From positions 27,329,192 through 27,393,191 of the forward strand of contig CM055097.1 of NCBI GenBank assembly GCA_029204225.1: 64,000 nt of DNA, given 5' to 3'. Shown here one piece after another: positions 48,072-59,800 of this stretch; the first letter of the stretch is position 1, and each line of letters begins with the position of its first letter. Made by a program: the position numbers and the translations under genes. The stretch comes from Diphasiastrum complanatum (lineage: Eukaryota > Streptophyta > Lycopodiopsida > Lycopodiales > Lycopodiaceae). The notes under the pieces are model-generated. The model saw only the letters and a program-made list of their open reading frames with translations. It made no database searches and was not told where the DNA came from.

Positions 48072-48570
48072 CTTATTGGCCCGGGAGGGGGAGTAACGCC
48101 CGCTCTCGTGCCTATGCGACACGTGGATCGGGTGCCCGGGCCCTCAAAATTTTCTTGGTGACACGCTATCGCGGATCCGAGCACCCAGCGTCAGAGTCTC
48201 GCGGTTCGGGGCACCCTGCCCTGGCGCCGCACGAGCAAGAAGAGGGGCGAGAGAGGGCCCAGGATGGCGCCGGGCAGACGCGGCGCCAGGTGGGCAGGTG
48301 GGCGCCGGGCAGCTGGAGCTCAAAATTTTTCCGAACACAGGGCGTGACCCGGGCGTGACTGGCATGCCCCCGAGCACGCACACATGGTAGCAGTGAACAA
48401 TTTCTGTACTATATACAAAAGTTGCTCAGTCCATAGGAAACTTATGGGTCAAAGCTGAGCTTTGCAGGAAAGTGTGTAGGTGCCTGGCAGGGGGGCAGAT
48501 GGTGAGGACAAGGTGGAAACACGCGGCTGTTATGCATTGGGGCGGGCGTCATCGTATGTGTCCCAATAAG
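48072..48570. mobile_element. GC-rich insertion, possible TIR element
   Basis: About 500 bp, conspicuously GC-rich in its first 300 bp, within AT-rich surroundings. It begins CTTATTGG and ends CCAATAAG, and ACGCCCGC recurs inverted near both ends. It contains repeated GGCGCC and two copies of CTCAAAATTTT. It interrupts the unknown minus-strand gene. No TSD or transposase. Confidence 0.4.
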
Positions 48571-49173
48571 AGACCAGGCTAGGTGAGAAGCCAGATGACT
48601 CAGTTGGACTCCCCACAATCTAGCATGCTAGGACTTTTTCAACGCTTTCAAAAACATCCGATAGGAGATCGTGGAAAAGTCCACCGGTTCTTCATCATGT
48701 GATTGCAGCAAATATCCAAGATTCGAAACCGATATGGTAGAGTTTCTATCTGCGTCAAACACCATATCGCACATCCGCCTGACAAAACCTATGCATGCAG
48801 GATTCTTCAATTAGATAACTTTATAACCCTTCGTTTCTAGGTGAATAGAGTCTTCTCCTTCTGATAAATCAAACCATTCCTCAAGAAGGGTAGAGTCCGT
48901 TATCTTCTTTGCTTTCTTCGTTGAACCCTACATTGGCAGTCCAAAACATTCCGCATAATCTTCTGTGGTGAGCTCGATAGTGCGATGGCGTACTAAAAAA
49001 TAGCAGATATTTCCTCTGATTTTTACTCCTTTTGCCATTTTATTGCAGATATATGTCATCAGCAACGAGTTATCCTTATATTTGATTGTAGTAAGCTTGA
49101 ACAACTCTGCTCCTACTCTCCACTCTTCATACGGAATTTCCGTCCTAGTTTTCCATACTCGGTTAGATGCCAT

Positions 49174-49649
49174 TTCTCTGTAAACTGAAGATGACAAATC
49201 CGCAACGCTAATATAGAATCAAGAGGAAAGCGGTTTGAAAAAGAGAATCCGAAAATCGCGATGGTAGCTTGCAAGATGTGCTATAGCACAACAGGAAGAC
49301 AACAAGAAAAAATAACGGAAGTGACAAGAGAGGTCTACATCGCTCTTAATTTGGGTGACGTCAGCTTATGACAACGAGGTATAATAACCGCCGGGGGTAT
49401 TAATAATAAGGGTACCACATCCGTCAATTGAGAAAATATGAAGGATCTAAAATGTTGAAGTTGGTCAAAAAATGATCTTTGGATCGAAAATTTAAAAGAT
49501 CAATTTTATTTGAACATATCCGAACCAAGATCGGATCGAATCGGTTCTAATATTTTTAGATACTTCATCTTAAGGACATGAATTTGGGTTGTGAATAAAT
49601 TCAAGAATCCTTAAAAAAAATAAAAAATAATAAATCCTACTTATTTAAA
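49174..49649. other. Possible 3' LTR region of gypsy remnant; no gene
   Basis: AT-rich. Lies between the polypurine tract and the ATG of the unknown minus-strand gene. A minus-strand CTATATTA sits near 49210. No second LTR copy is found, so the LTR identity is inferred from position only. Confidence 0.35.
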
Positions 49650-49654
49650 GCCTC

Positions 49655-49672
49655 TCCTCCCCCTCAAATAAG
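49655..49672 (-). other. Polypurine tract of gypsy remnant
   Basis: TTTGAGGGGGAGGAGAGG on the minus strand, shortly after GAGGACGTTTTC, the usual PPT context of plant Ty3/gypsy elements. Confidence 0.65.
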
Positions 49673-49807
49673 AAAACGTCCTCGTTGACTGAGAAGAGAA
49701 TAAGAATAAAAATAGAATTAAATAAAAATAATAATAAATATTCTCTTGGAAAAACATAAATTTGGAATTGCTTAGGTAAAACCAAGGGTTTATTTGTAAA
49801 CCACTTT

Positions 49808-51500
49808 CTATGGTTGATGATATTTCTTGATACGAGAGCCATTTAATCTTGTATCAAGTAGATTTCCTTCGAGATCAACCAGTTGGATCGAATTATTTGA
49901 GAACACCTCAATGACTTTGTATGGCCCCATCCATCTTGTATGTAGTTTCCCAAGAAACTTCAAATCTCTATTATCATACAATAATGCTAAGTCCCCAGCT
50001 TTAAGAGAAATCTTCTTCAAACGTGTATCATATTGCTCTTTTCTCTTTTTCTGCACCAATACTGTTTCTTGTAATGCTTAGAATCTATCCTCCTCGAATC
50101 GAAAAATCTGATCTGGTCTTTCGTTGACCATGTTATGTGATTCCTCACGGTCTGCATGTTGAATTCGATATGTCAGAATTTCAAATTCAATTGGGAGTAT
50201 TGGGTACATTTCATAAACCAAATAGTATGGAGTCTTTTTAGTCGTGAATTTTTCTATATCGGTACGCCCAAAGAACTGCAAGTATTTTTGTATCCCAGTC
50301 AGTGGAATGCTGATCTGTGATTTTATTTAGAATCTTGCATATAATATCGTTTGCTCTTTCTGTTAATCCATTTGCCTTTGGATTTTATGGTGTTGTTCTT
50401 CTATGAATAATCATAAAGTACTTCAGTAACTCCACAATAGTAGTGTTAATGAAATGGGTTCCTCTGTCACTAACGAGTTCCAAAGGACATCCATACCTTG
50501 TAATTATATTGACAAAAAAAAAATTGCAACTCTTTTTGCATCATTTTTCTTTGTAGCCTCGACTTTTTGTACAATAATCTGTGGCTACCAGTATGTATCG
50601 ATTTTTGCTTTGTCTTGTAGCCGATTTGATTGGTCCAACAAAATTGATACCCCACTTTTCAAATGGTGCCAATGGTAAGATTGGTACTAATGGCCAATTT
50701 GTTGACTTTGCTGGTTTTTCCATCCTTTGACAAGGATCACGGTTTAGAATAAATTTATGCACATCTTTGTACATTGTGTGCCACAAATATTTCTCATTCA
50801 TAATTTTCCGAAATGTGTTCTTTAAAGCATAGTGTCCACCAACTTCTTCTTCATGGAAAGACCTGATTACTATTTGTATTTCTTCTGGTTCCAAGCATCT
50901 TCGAAGTTCATCATTACTTCCAAGTTTGTAAAGCACACCTGATATAATAGTGTATGGTGCTACTTTATATTGAAAAACATTCTTCACTTCTCGAGTCATG
51001 CCTTCCGGATATAGCAATGTTTGCAAATACTGAATAATATCACCATATATTGATTTTTTGATATTTAACATCAGTTCTTCATCGAGTAGATTATCCGAAA
51101 TAGGGTCTTTGAGTTCAGTAGTTTCCAATCTCGATAGATAATCCGCATTTGCATGATGTTTGTCAGGTTGGATTTCCACTATATAATCAAATTCTGATAG
51201 TAGAAGAATCCAATAAGCAATTTGACCCGATAAATCTGGTTTATTAACCAAATACTTTATAGCATAATGGTCAACATGAAATGTAAATGCATAACTTAAT
51301 AAATAATGTCAAAACTATTTTACTGAATAAATCATTCCCAAAGTTTCTCGCTCAGTAGTAGAGTAATTCTTTTCTGATGCAAATAATTGTGTACCTGCAT
51401 AATATATAGGATAATCTTTCTTTGCATCAGTTTTTTGGCTCAGAATGCTTATTTCTTTGTTTACAACATTGGGATTCACCCAAGTGTTTTTCATGACATG
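49808..51500 (-). pseudogene. Ty3/gypsy pol remnant (RNase H and integrase)
   Basis: From right to left: RNase H with YAGTQLFASEKNYSTTERE (about 51400), two stops near 51320, HADYLSRL-type end ANADYLSRL, then integrase. The zinc motif has H-x-H but reads NRDPCQR where the first Cys is expected (Arg instead). The core reads WGINFVGP (normally WGIDFVGP, so the first catalytic Asp is Asn). After frameshifts, SDRGTHF and ANGLTERAN keep the second Asp and the Glu (50460-50340). The C-terminal GDLALLYDNR...FLGKLHTRWMGPYKV (50059-49808) is a gypsy integrase tail without chromodomain. RT, protease and gag are absent. Non-functional. Confidence 0.9.
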
Positions 51501-52026
51501 GAAAAGGCTTTGTATATGTCCATCTTACCTTGCATAATTTTCATCAATTCCTAGGCCCTTTTTTCTAGGGGCTGCCCATCCCCAATTATAGTGGAGTGTG
51601 ACACAAAGGGTGATCAGTCCCTTGGTTTCTTCTCCCAGTCTTTATAGACTCGAGTGAGCCTTCTTTATCATTAGGAAAAACGGCAAGATATGTTGCCGTT
51701 TTTCTAGTTTCCGGTGCTGCCCGCCGTCTAACTGGTGTGGTTAACTCATTACAACTCAAACGAAATAAACATGTCGCCTATGCACACAGTCGACTAAGCA
51801 CACGCCGCCTAAGCTATCAGTAGCGGGAGGAGAAGGAGAGGATAATTTTATTCATGCTCTCAAGAAGATATCAGTAGCGGGAGGAGAAGGAGAAGATAAT
51901 TTTTTGGTGTTCCCTCCAAAAATCTTTGAAAACATATGAAAGGTAGATTATATAACATGCATGTTTAATGATTTACAAGCTTGTTTTGGTTTCGTGTGAA
52001 TCGTTTTTCTCGTTACATGATTTAGT
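51501..52026. other. Intergenic with hairpin and 54-bp-period repeat
   Basis: No gene. Hairpin AAAAACGGCAA-GATATG-TTGCCGTTTTT at 51676-51703 followed at once by CTAGT. Direct repeat TATCAGTAGCGGGAGGAGAA at 51815-51849 and 51869-51903. Confidence 0.6.
51815..51903. repeat. Short direct repeat, period 54 bp
   Basis: Two 35-bp units beginning TATCAGTAGCGGGAGGAGAA and ending GATAATTTT, one difference, separated by 19 bp. Confidence 0.85.
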
Positions 52027-54700
52027 TTGTTTGATTTTGAAATAATGGAAAAGTTTGATCTTCATATTGTGCTCCCACTCGATTGTGCTCCAATTTATAA
52101 AAGAAATACCAAAGCTGGTCAGATTAATGAGACTTGTAAGAAAGAACTTAGAGAAAAAAATTGTAGAAATATTGATTTGTGGACAGTTGGATCAATTTAT
52201 CCCAAAGATCCAAGTACAGGATGTTTTTTAGACTTTCAAACTACTGGTTGTGTGTAATGGACATAGTAGATTGTTGGGATACTGTCAAAAGCTGAGCCAA
52301 TACGGGATGTATGAAGCAATGAAGCGAACACATTTATTGGAGTATTTGTTGAATCAAACAAACAATGAGAAGGCAATACTTCAAGAAAATTTGTAGAAAC
52401 AAATATACAAAAATACGACATTGAGCTCCAATATATCAGAATTGAAAACTATTATTATTGATCTTCAAATATCCAATCAAGTTATGTTGAGAGACGTTGA
52501 AAATTTTAAAAGAGAAATCTTGAGTGCTATTGTTGAAGGCGAAGTTCTCAGAAGAAAATTAAATATAAGAAAACACAAACGACTTCCAAAATAAGACATA
52601 GATGATCTGTCTTCAAGAAGTGGAAACAAGAAGAAAAGGATTCAGGCATTCAAGTAAGTATTAATTCAAAGAGCAAATGACATGCTTGCTAAGTTTTTAT
52701 GTGCTTGTTTTTCTAATGCTTGCTAATTTAATTATTTATTATGTCTTGCAGATCATCTTTGGTGGTGAGAGAACATTATAAAGATTCTACGAGTATTGGA
52801 AAGTCTTTGGGTTCCATATTGTCATCAAAAACTACAAAAGAAATGTTAAAGAATTCTCGTTATGACAGGATTAAGAATGATATTGCTGTAGTGATTATAC
52901 AGAGCATTCAACATGTCTTGGATGCAAGAGTTATCCAGGGAGCATGTGATGATTCAGAAATTAGTCGTAAAGCATATACTCTATTGTTTAAAATTGTATA
53001 GGAAGTCTTTGCACATGTGAAGATTCGAAAGCTACCTCTTCCTCGTCCATTTAGAGTAAAAAAAGCAAGATATTGTCTTAATGAGAGTATGAGTATGCTT
53101 ATAGGTGTTCCATTTCAAATCAAGAAATTGTATACATGTGAGAGTGGAACATTGGAATACAATGACTCCAACAATTTATTTTTGGATATTAACAAAGTAG
53201 TGGCATACATGATTAAATATTACAAAATATTTGAAAGAGAAGTCCAAGAAAAATTGATATTGGTTATTAAACTTGATGAGTCTGAAATTGTTAAGGGACA
53301 AAAATTGGAATGGGTAAGTATCACCTTTATGAACAGAGCATTGAACAATACTAAAAATAATACAGATGATTCCTCATTTAGTGTTCAATCAGAGAATAAA
53401 ATATGGTGGTTAGCAGCATTTCAGGTATATTTCAATTTTACTTAGTATTGTATTTTATCACCTAAGTTGTTGATGTCAATGTTCGTAACTTTGTATGTGT
53501 TTGTTACTTTTCAGGTTTTAAAAGAAGACCATGCTATTTTGTTGTGGATTTTTTCGACATCAAATTATGCAAAGATTATTGAAGAGCATATGGGTGGAAA
53601 CAAAATATATGTGCCAAACTATGGCACGTTTCAAATTTAATGGCATCTTGCAGGTGATTTAAAGACACTGAAATGTATGTATAATGTTTCGCATGGGGCA
53701 AATACTAAACACCCTTGTTTGTATTGTATGAAGAATTGTAAAGACTTGAATTTGAAAAGATCACGAGTTGGTCCAACAAGAGATCGAGAGGATCCAAACT
53801 TTAGACATGTGTTGGCAATTCCATTGATCAATGTTCACATATGCACATTGCATGCTAAGGTACAAATTATTGAAAAATTGATTTACAATCATATTTTGTA
53901 TGTCTGGAATGCCAAACCTGAATCGGCTTCTAAAATTGGAATCGAGAGATTAGAGCAAGTACTTTTTGCACAAGGGGAATGTAAAAATAAAAAAAAGTGA
54001 AAAATTATCGGGAAAATCAGGGAACGTTCCAAACAAGCTATCTGTTGGAGGTGCAAAAGCTAGAAGGTTTTTATCCAATCACACTGGAAAGTCTTCTACC
54101 GTGACATACAATGTTTGGAAAGACGTTGTTGCAGCATCAAAAGATTTTGAAGAGAGAGGCAACACAAGATTAAAAAAAGCTGAAGTATGGCAAAATCTCA
54201 ACAATCTGATTGGCATGTTGCGAAAAGAAAAGTTATCTAAAATTGACATTGCAAATTTACAAGAATATTGTGAGATATTTGTCAAATCGGTAGCAGAATG
54301 TTGGGGAGAGGATCATGTTACACACTATATGGTGATTCACTATTTGTTTTTGTGCAAAAATTGTTCTGCAACATCATATATTTGATTTATGATATATGTA
54401 TTTTACTAGTTGCAGCATATTCTATTACATCACACCACATTTTTTGCAAAAGAATATGGAAGTCTGAGCATATGGTCTTCTCAAGGTATAGAGAAATCGC
54501 ATTGGCAAGCAAGAGGAGCTTTTCATCGAGCAACCAACCATGGAGGATATAATTCAAAGAGATGCTACTTATATCAATTATTTCAATGGTTCTACAGAAG
54601 AGCACAGTTTACATATCAAACCAAATATTCAACAAATCTCATTTCATTCAAAAAGGCATTTCAACATCTGAGGAGAAATAGTTCAACTTCATCATCTTAA
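52027..54700 (+). pseudogene. Transposase-like multi-exon gene, copy 2 (broken)
   Basis: I do not recognise the family firmly. The N-terminal part (52027-52257) is cysteine-rich. It is followed in another frame by a stretch that looks like coiled coil (about 52262-52653). Introns with clean GT-AG ends are visible at 52654-52751 (98 bp), 53425-53514 (90 bp) and 54332-54415 (84 bp). Removing the last joins a histidine-rich stretch to a block containing SLSIWSSQGIEKSHWQAR and an aromatic FQWFYRR motif. The middle holds WHLAGDLKTLKCMYN followed by a CLYC motif. This layout (GD near a Cys-x2-Cys knuckle, a C-terminal E in a helix) recalls cut-and-paste transposases, which is inference. Breaks: frameshift near 52255, TAG at 52999, TAA near 53638, frameshift in the A-run near 53990. 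It converges on the minus-strand gene ending at 54848. Confidence 0.5.
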
Positions 54701-54847
54701 TAGAAAAACAATTAAAATATTACATATCCTCATCGGTATCAAAGGTCAGTTGAGCAGTATGGTCATGAAAAAATTGTCTCCTCTCATATGAATCCAGATG
54801 CTCAATTGATCTTCTTTTGCTCAACTCTATGTAACTTGCATACACTG

Positions 54848-55585
54848 CTAAGGCAGAGGATCTTTTGGGTACATTTTACTGTTAGGATATCTATGTCCAT
54901 CACAAAAACAGGACAATGCCTTTATTGCCATTACTATAGTTCCTGCTTGTGAATAGAAGTTGTCATGTTGAATACAAATTTCATTTTGTACAAAGTATTT
55001 CAGGTAATGGCACAATGTTGAATCCTTATGGCCAACAACACCTCGGGCAACTCCTCTTCTCGTAGCAAAATTATCAACTTCAATTGTGTCTTGCAACATA
55101 AATACAAAAATTTGTAATCAGTTAAATTTTCAGATGGATTTTCATTGAATACAATGCTAAATATGATTATAATGGAATAAGAAAATAAAAATTACCATGT
55201 CATGCTGATCATACTCCAACAATCCTTTTCCACGCAAGTCATGCCCAACAAGAAATGTATCCTCAGAAAAAACGTATTGCTCTGAAGGAGGATATCTTTT
55301 TTGAAACTCAATGAACTCCTCCTCACTAGGAGCATTTGCACCATAGGCTAGACATTGTTGCCTTGTAATTTGTAAGGCCTGCTCTCCAGACATCCAACCA
55401 CCTTCATCTTGATAGTCAATCCCTTCAATTAAATCATCATGATTGAAGTCTATTGTATCCGAAAATTTTGACAATGCATTGGCTAGTACAGATAGGATCT
55501 CGTCCTCTCTCATGTCGAACACATCCCCAATATCATTCAATGATAAATATGGCAGGCTATTCATATGGAATACATGAATGTCGAG
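54848..55585 (-). pseudogene. Unknown (-) gene, 3' exons, copy 2
   Basis: Same structure as 2214-2951: coding exon from the element A junction at 55585/55586 down to about 55204, a GT-AG intron of roughly 110 bp, and a last exon with stop at 54848. It lies about 150 bp from the convergent stop of the transposase-like gene (54698-54700). The tight tail-to-tail spacing, kept in both copies, is what makes me consider the two genes parts of one mobile unit. No domain recognised. Confidence 0.5.
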
Positions 55586-56238
55586 TGTGAAAAATTGTCA
55601 ACTAGTAGTATTTTCCTAACTTGAGATTTTGTAGGCCTATGGCCAAATAAAAGTTAGAGATAGGTTCATACATGTATGTAGAGGCCCAAAGTATGTGTAC
55701 ACTACTTTTGAGGTCACATTAATTAGAGGAGGTCGAGTGTGGAGCTCTTCTATTGGCTCATAATTTGGTGCATTCCTATTTGACCAAATTTCTAGGTATA
55801 TGGGTGAATCCTATTGGACCCCAATTTTAGCCTATCATAAGACAAGTGGCCAAGAGGCACTATGGCTGCTATAAATAGCCATCTCCACGAGTATGTACAC
55901 ATCTCATTTTCATTCTATTGAATGAATGTTATGCTCTTTGAAGATCCATCTTCTTCTCTCTCACTTTTTTGTTCATATCTTGCATTCTAGCCACTAGAAT
56001 TGTGATTTCTTTGTTGCTATGGCTTCACACGTGTGAAATGCAGGTTGTAGGCTCTGAAGTACGGACAGGGACAGCAAGTTTCTGTTTGTGGAAGCTTATG
56101 ATCAGATTTTGATGTTTAGTTGATGTTTAGTATGCTTAACATCACAATTTCTATCATTTTTTCAATCTAGATGTGCATAACTTCCATGGCCAAGATCTTT
56201 ATGAAACTTTAGCATCTTTTGGATCTGAGTTTTTCACA
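55586..56238 (+). repeat. 5' LTR of element A, copy 2
   Basis: 653 bp, TGTGAAAAA...TTTTTCACA. TATA box CTATAAATAG at 55869-55878, palindrome TTCACACGTGTGAA at 56024-56037. Confidence 0.93.
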
Positions 56239-56250
56239 TGGTATCAGAGC
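56239..56250 (+). other. Primer binding site of element A, copy 2
   Basis: TGGTATCAGAGC directly after the 5' LTR, complementary to initiator-Met tRNA. Confidence 0.9.
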
Positions 56251-56847
56251 ATTAGGCGGCCAAATGTGCAGGTTTTGCCAGATTTAGAAGAGATTTGTGG
56301 GCGAGTTTGCTTTTGTAGCATTCCAATCAAGTTTCTAGCTAAAAATCTTGTTGATTTATGTGTAGAAATTGGATCTTTGTGATCAAAACATCATTTGTAT
56401 GCATTTCAATTGAAGTAGGGCGAATTCCCTCTGTACTTATCAGAATAAGGAGACAAAAATTGTTTTGGAAAGAGGGAGATGCAAGATCCAACAAGATCCT
56501 ATTAGTTTTCCATTCTAGCATATAGTTTTTTTATTCAATTTCTTGCTTCTTCATGTCAAAAACTTCAAAATTGATGTAACCCTCTGATTTTCAGTTTGCT
56601 GAATGATTCAAGAGTGTATTTCAATCTTAGGAGTGAGGGAAAAGCAAGTATATTGAGGTTTGGTCTTGGTTTGATCAAGAAATCATAAAACTAGTGGCTA
56701 AAATTAAGGAAAAAGTGAGGAAAAGAGAGAAAAAGTAAGGTTTTAGGTTCCAAATCTTTGTGATTTCTTCTTGTGTTTCATTTGTTGATTCAAGAGAGTG
56801 CTTAGTGCATTGGAACAGGTCAAAGATCAGAGATCAATCATTGCAAC
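56251..56847 (+). other. Untranslated leader of element A, copy 2
   Basis: About 600 bp without a supported gene between PBS and the gag ATG. Confidence 0.7.
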
Positions 56848-59800
56848 ATGGCTACAAATGGAGGCTACATGTTGGAAAGCAATGATAGGCTTACCTCCCT
56901 CAACTATTCTACTTGGAAAGTAAGGATGGAGTCTTTGCTTGAGATGAATGAGTTGATGGATATTGTTGTAGGTGTGGAGGAGAGACCTTTGGCACCTCAA
57001 GAACAATTGAGGTATGACAAGAGGGCAAAGAAAGCCCTTCACATGATCAAGATGAATGTGACAAATGAGCTTATCAAAGAGGTTGGTAAGTGCACATCAT
57101 CTAGTGAAGCTTGGGAAGCCTTGAAGAAGGTTTATGAATCCAAGTCTACTTCTAGAGTGTTGACTTTAAGAAGGCAAATCTTTTCTTGTATGCAAAAGAA
57201 GAGTGAGAATGGACATGCTTTTGTTTTGAGAGTTAAAGCATTGAATGATGAGTTAGCATGCATTAATGATGGCATAAATAATGAGGAGCTTGTTCAAGTG
57301 ATTCTCAATGGCTTGTTGGATGATCATGCTAATCTTGTTCAAAGTTATGCTATCCAAAAATGTTTACCAAGTGTTGGAGACTTGCAAGAGGTCTTGTTGG
57401 CTGAAGAATTCAGGTTGCAAGCAAGAGTGGGAGCATCTTCTACATCTCAAGGAGGAGAAGAGGAGGCAATGTTCTCTAAAGGCAAGTTCAAGGGCAAAGG
57501 TAAAAGCAATTGGTCTAAAGGGCAAGACCAAGGTGAGCACTCTACTTTTGGCAAAAAGAAGGATAGATCTAAGCTAAAATGTTTCTATTGTGGAGTCAAA
57601 GGGCATTTTGCTAGTGATTGTTTTAAGAAAAAGAGGGATCAAGGGGAAAAGCAAACCAATCTAACTATTGATGAGGGTGGGGATGAGCTTCTTTCAAATG
57701 ATGCTTTTGTTATGTCATCTTGCTTGTTGGCTAATCATGGAGACATTGATCCTTGGTGGATTGATAGTGGAGCCACTTCTCATATGACATATCATAAAGA
57801 GTATTTTTCATCTTTAATGGCATTTGATGGTGATAGGAAGGTAATCTATACCGCAAATGATGGTGAGTGTGCAATCAAGGGGATTGGCACAATTCCTATT
57901 TCACTTTCTACAAATAGGAATATAGAATTGAAAGATGTTTTGCTCATTCCATCCATTACCAAGAACTTACTTAGTGTAAGCCAAATGCTTGACAAAGGAT
58001 TCAAAGTTGAGTTTGATGGTGATGCTTGCTTGATCAAAAAGGGGTGTAGTATCATTGCAAAAGGGAAAAGGCAAGGGAAATTGTTCAAGCTTGATGCATG
58101 TGTTGTTGCTAACCAAGTTGGATGCATGGCAAATGAACAAATGTCAATTCAAGAGGTATGGCATAAAAGGATGGGACATCTCAACTACAAGGCCTTGGAG
58201 GTAATAGCCAAAAAGGAGGTAGTAAGGGGACTTCCCAAGTCTCTTACTTGCTTGAATCATGTTTGTGAAGAATGTGCTTTGTCTAAATCACATAGATTGC
58301 CATATACTAGATCTATATCTAGATCTAAGATGCCTTTTTCTCTCTTGCATTCGGATATTCATGGTGTTACTACAATTAGCAATGGAGGTGCTAAGATGTA
58401 TGTAACTTTCATTGATGATTTTAGTAGATTTTGTTGGGTTTATCTACTAAAGAGCAAGGATGAGGTGTTTGATGTGTTTGTCAAGTTCAAAGTTGCTATT
58501 GAGACTCAATTTACAACCAAAATCAAATGCTTGAGGAGCGACAATGGTGGTGAATACATTTCTAACAAATTCAAAGCCTTTTGCGATGAGCATGGGATCA
58601 AGAGGGAGTACACATGTCCAAGAACACCACAACAAAATGGAGTGGCCGAGAGGAAGAATAGAACCTTGTGTGAGAGTGCAAAGGCAATGAGATTGAATGC
58701 TAATCTTCCTAAACCTTTTTGGAGTGATGCTTTGTTGTGTGCAAATTTCCTATGCAATAGATGGCCAAGTGTTGTATTGGAAGGAAAAACCCCTTTTGAA
58801 GCTTTGTTTGGTACGAAGCCTAATGTCAAGTTTCTAAGAACTTTTGGATGCATTTGCTACTTCAACATTACTCTTGATGATAGAACTAAGGAGGATCCAT
58901 CTTCAAGAAAGGGCATTTTTGTTGGTTATAGTGAAGTAAGCAAAGCATATAGGATTTATGTTCCTTCAATCAAGAAAGTGTTCACAAGTAGGGATGTCAT
59001 TTTTGATGAAGGTAACATTCCAAAAGTTGTTTCAAGTGATGATGGTGTTGTTGCAACTAATGTGCTTGATGACAATGGAGTTGATGACACATTGGATGTG
59101 GATGTTGAAGAAGCCTCTTCAAGTCAAATTCCAAGGAGAACTCCAAGGCATAAAGTGAAACCCTCAAGGCTCACTTATGATGGCAAAGGTAAGCAAGTGG
59201 TGGATGGATCCAACTATGCTTTCCTAACTTCTTTTGATGTACCTTCATGTGTAGATGAAGCAAGGCAAGAAGAGGAATGGATCCAAGCAATGGATCTTGA
59301 GTTTGAAGCACTTATGAAGAACAACACATGGAGATTGGTGGAGCTTCCAAAGGGCAAAAGTGCAATTGGATGCAAATGGATCTTCAAGGTAAAGACAAAT
59401 CAAGATGGATCTATCAACAAGTTGAAGGCAAGGTTGGTGGCTAAAGGTTATGCTCAAGAGCATGGCATTGACTATGAGGAAACCTTTGCACCCGTGGCAA
59501 AGATGGTGAGCATAAGAGTAATCATTTCCCTTGCAACTCTTTATGGATGGGATCTTTGGCAATTAGACATTTCTAATGCTTTCTTGAATGGTGATCTTGA
59601 AGAGGAAGTCTACATGGAGCAACCCGAGAGCTATGTTTCTCATAGCAAGCCTAATCATGTGTGTTTTCTACAAAAAAGTTTGTATGGTCTTAAGCAAGCA
59701 CCAAGGAGTTGGTATGCTAGGCTTAACTCTTTTCTACTTTCTCAAAACTTCACTATGAGTGAGTATGATCATTCACTTTACTTTAGAATTAGTGCTAATG

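Larger units (their letters stand above)
46310..49173 (-). pseudogene. Decayed (-) gene of unknown function, in pieces
   Basis: Consecutive minus-strand open pieces read as one protein: ATG at 49173 (MASNRVWKTRTEIPYEEWR) to about 48930, 48925-48625 with stops, 48058-47800, 47797-47365 (basic KKRKRKE stretch, possible nuclear signal), 47023-46586 and a last exon 46534-46310 ending in TGA-type context. Stops, frameshifts and two insertions (46824-46918 and 48072-48570) interrupt it. No domain is recognised. The part with YICNKMAKGVKIRG and YAECFGLP recalls plant transposon-associated ORFs, but this is only an impression. It begins about 480 bp beyond the polypurine tract of the gypsy remnant on the same strand, so it may be driven by, or belong to, that element. 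Confidence 0.4.

Noticed and set aside
48100-48360. CpG-island promoter of a host gene
   Set aside because: No gene begins here. The segment interrupts a decayed minus-strand gene and has inverted ends, so an insertion explains it better.
52027-54700. RAG1/Transib transposase
   Set aside because: The GD and Cys-x2-Cys arrangement is suggestive, but I cannot identify the full catalytic triad or the expected zinc-binding domain by eye, so I left the family open.
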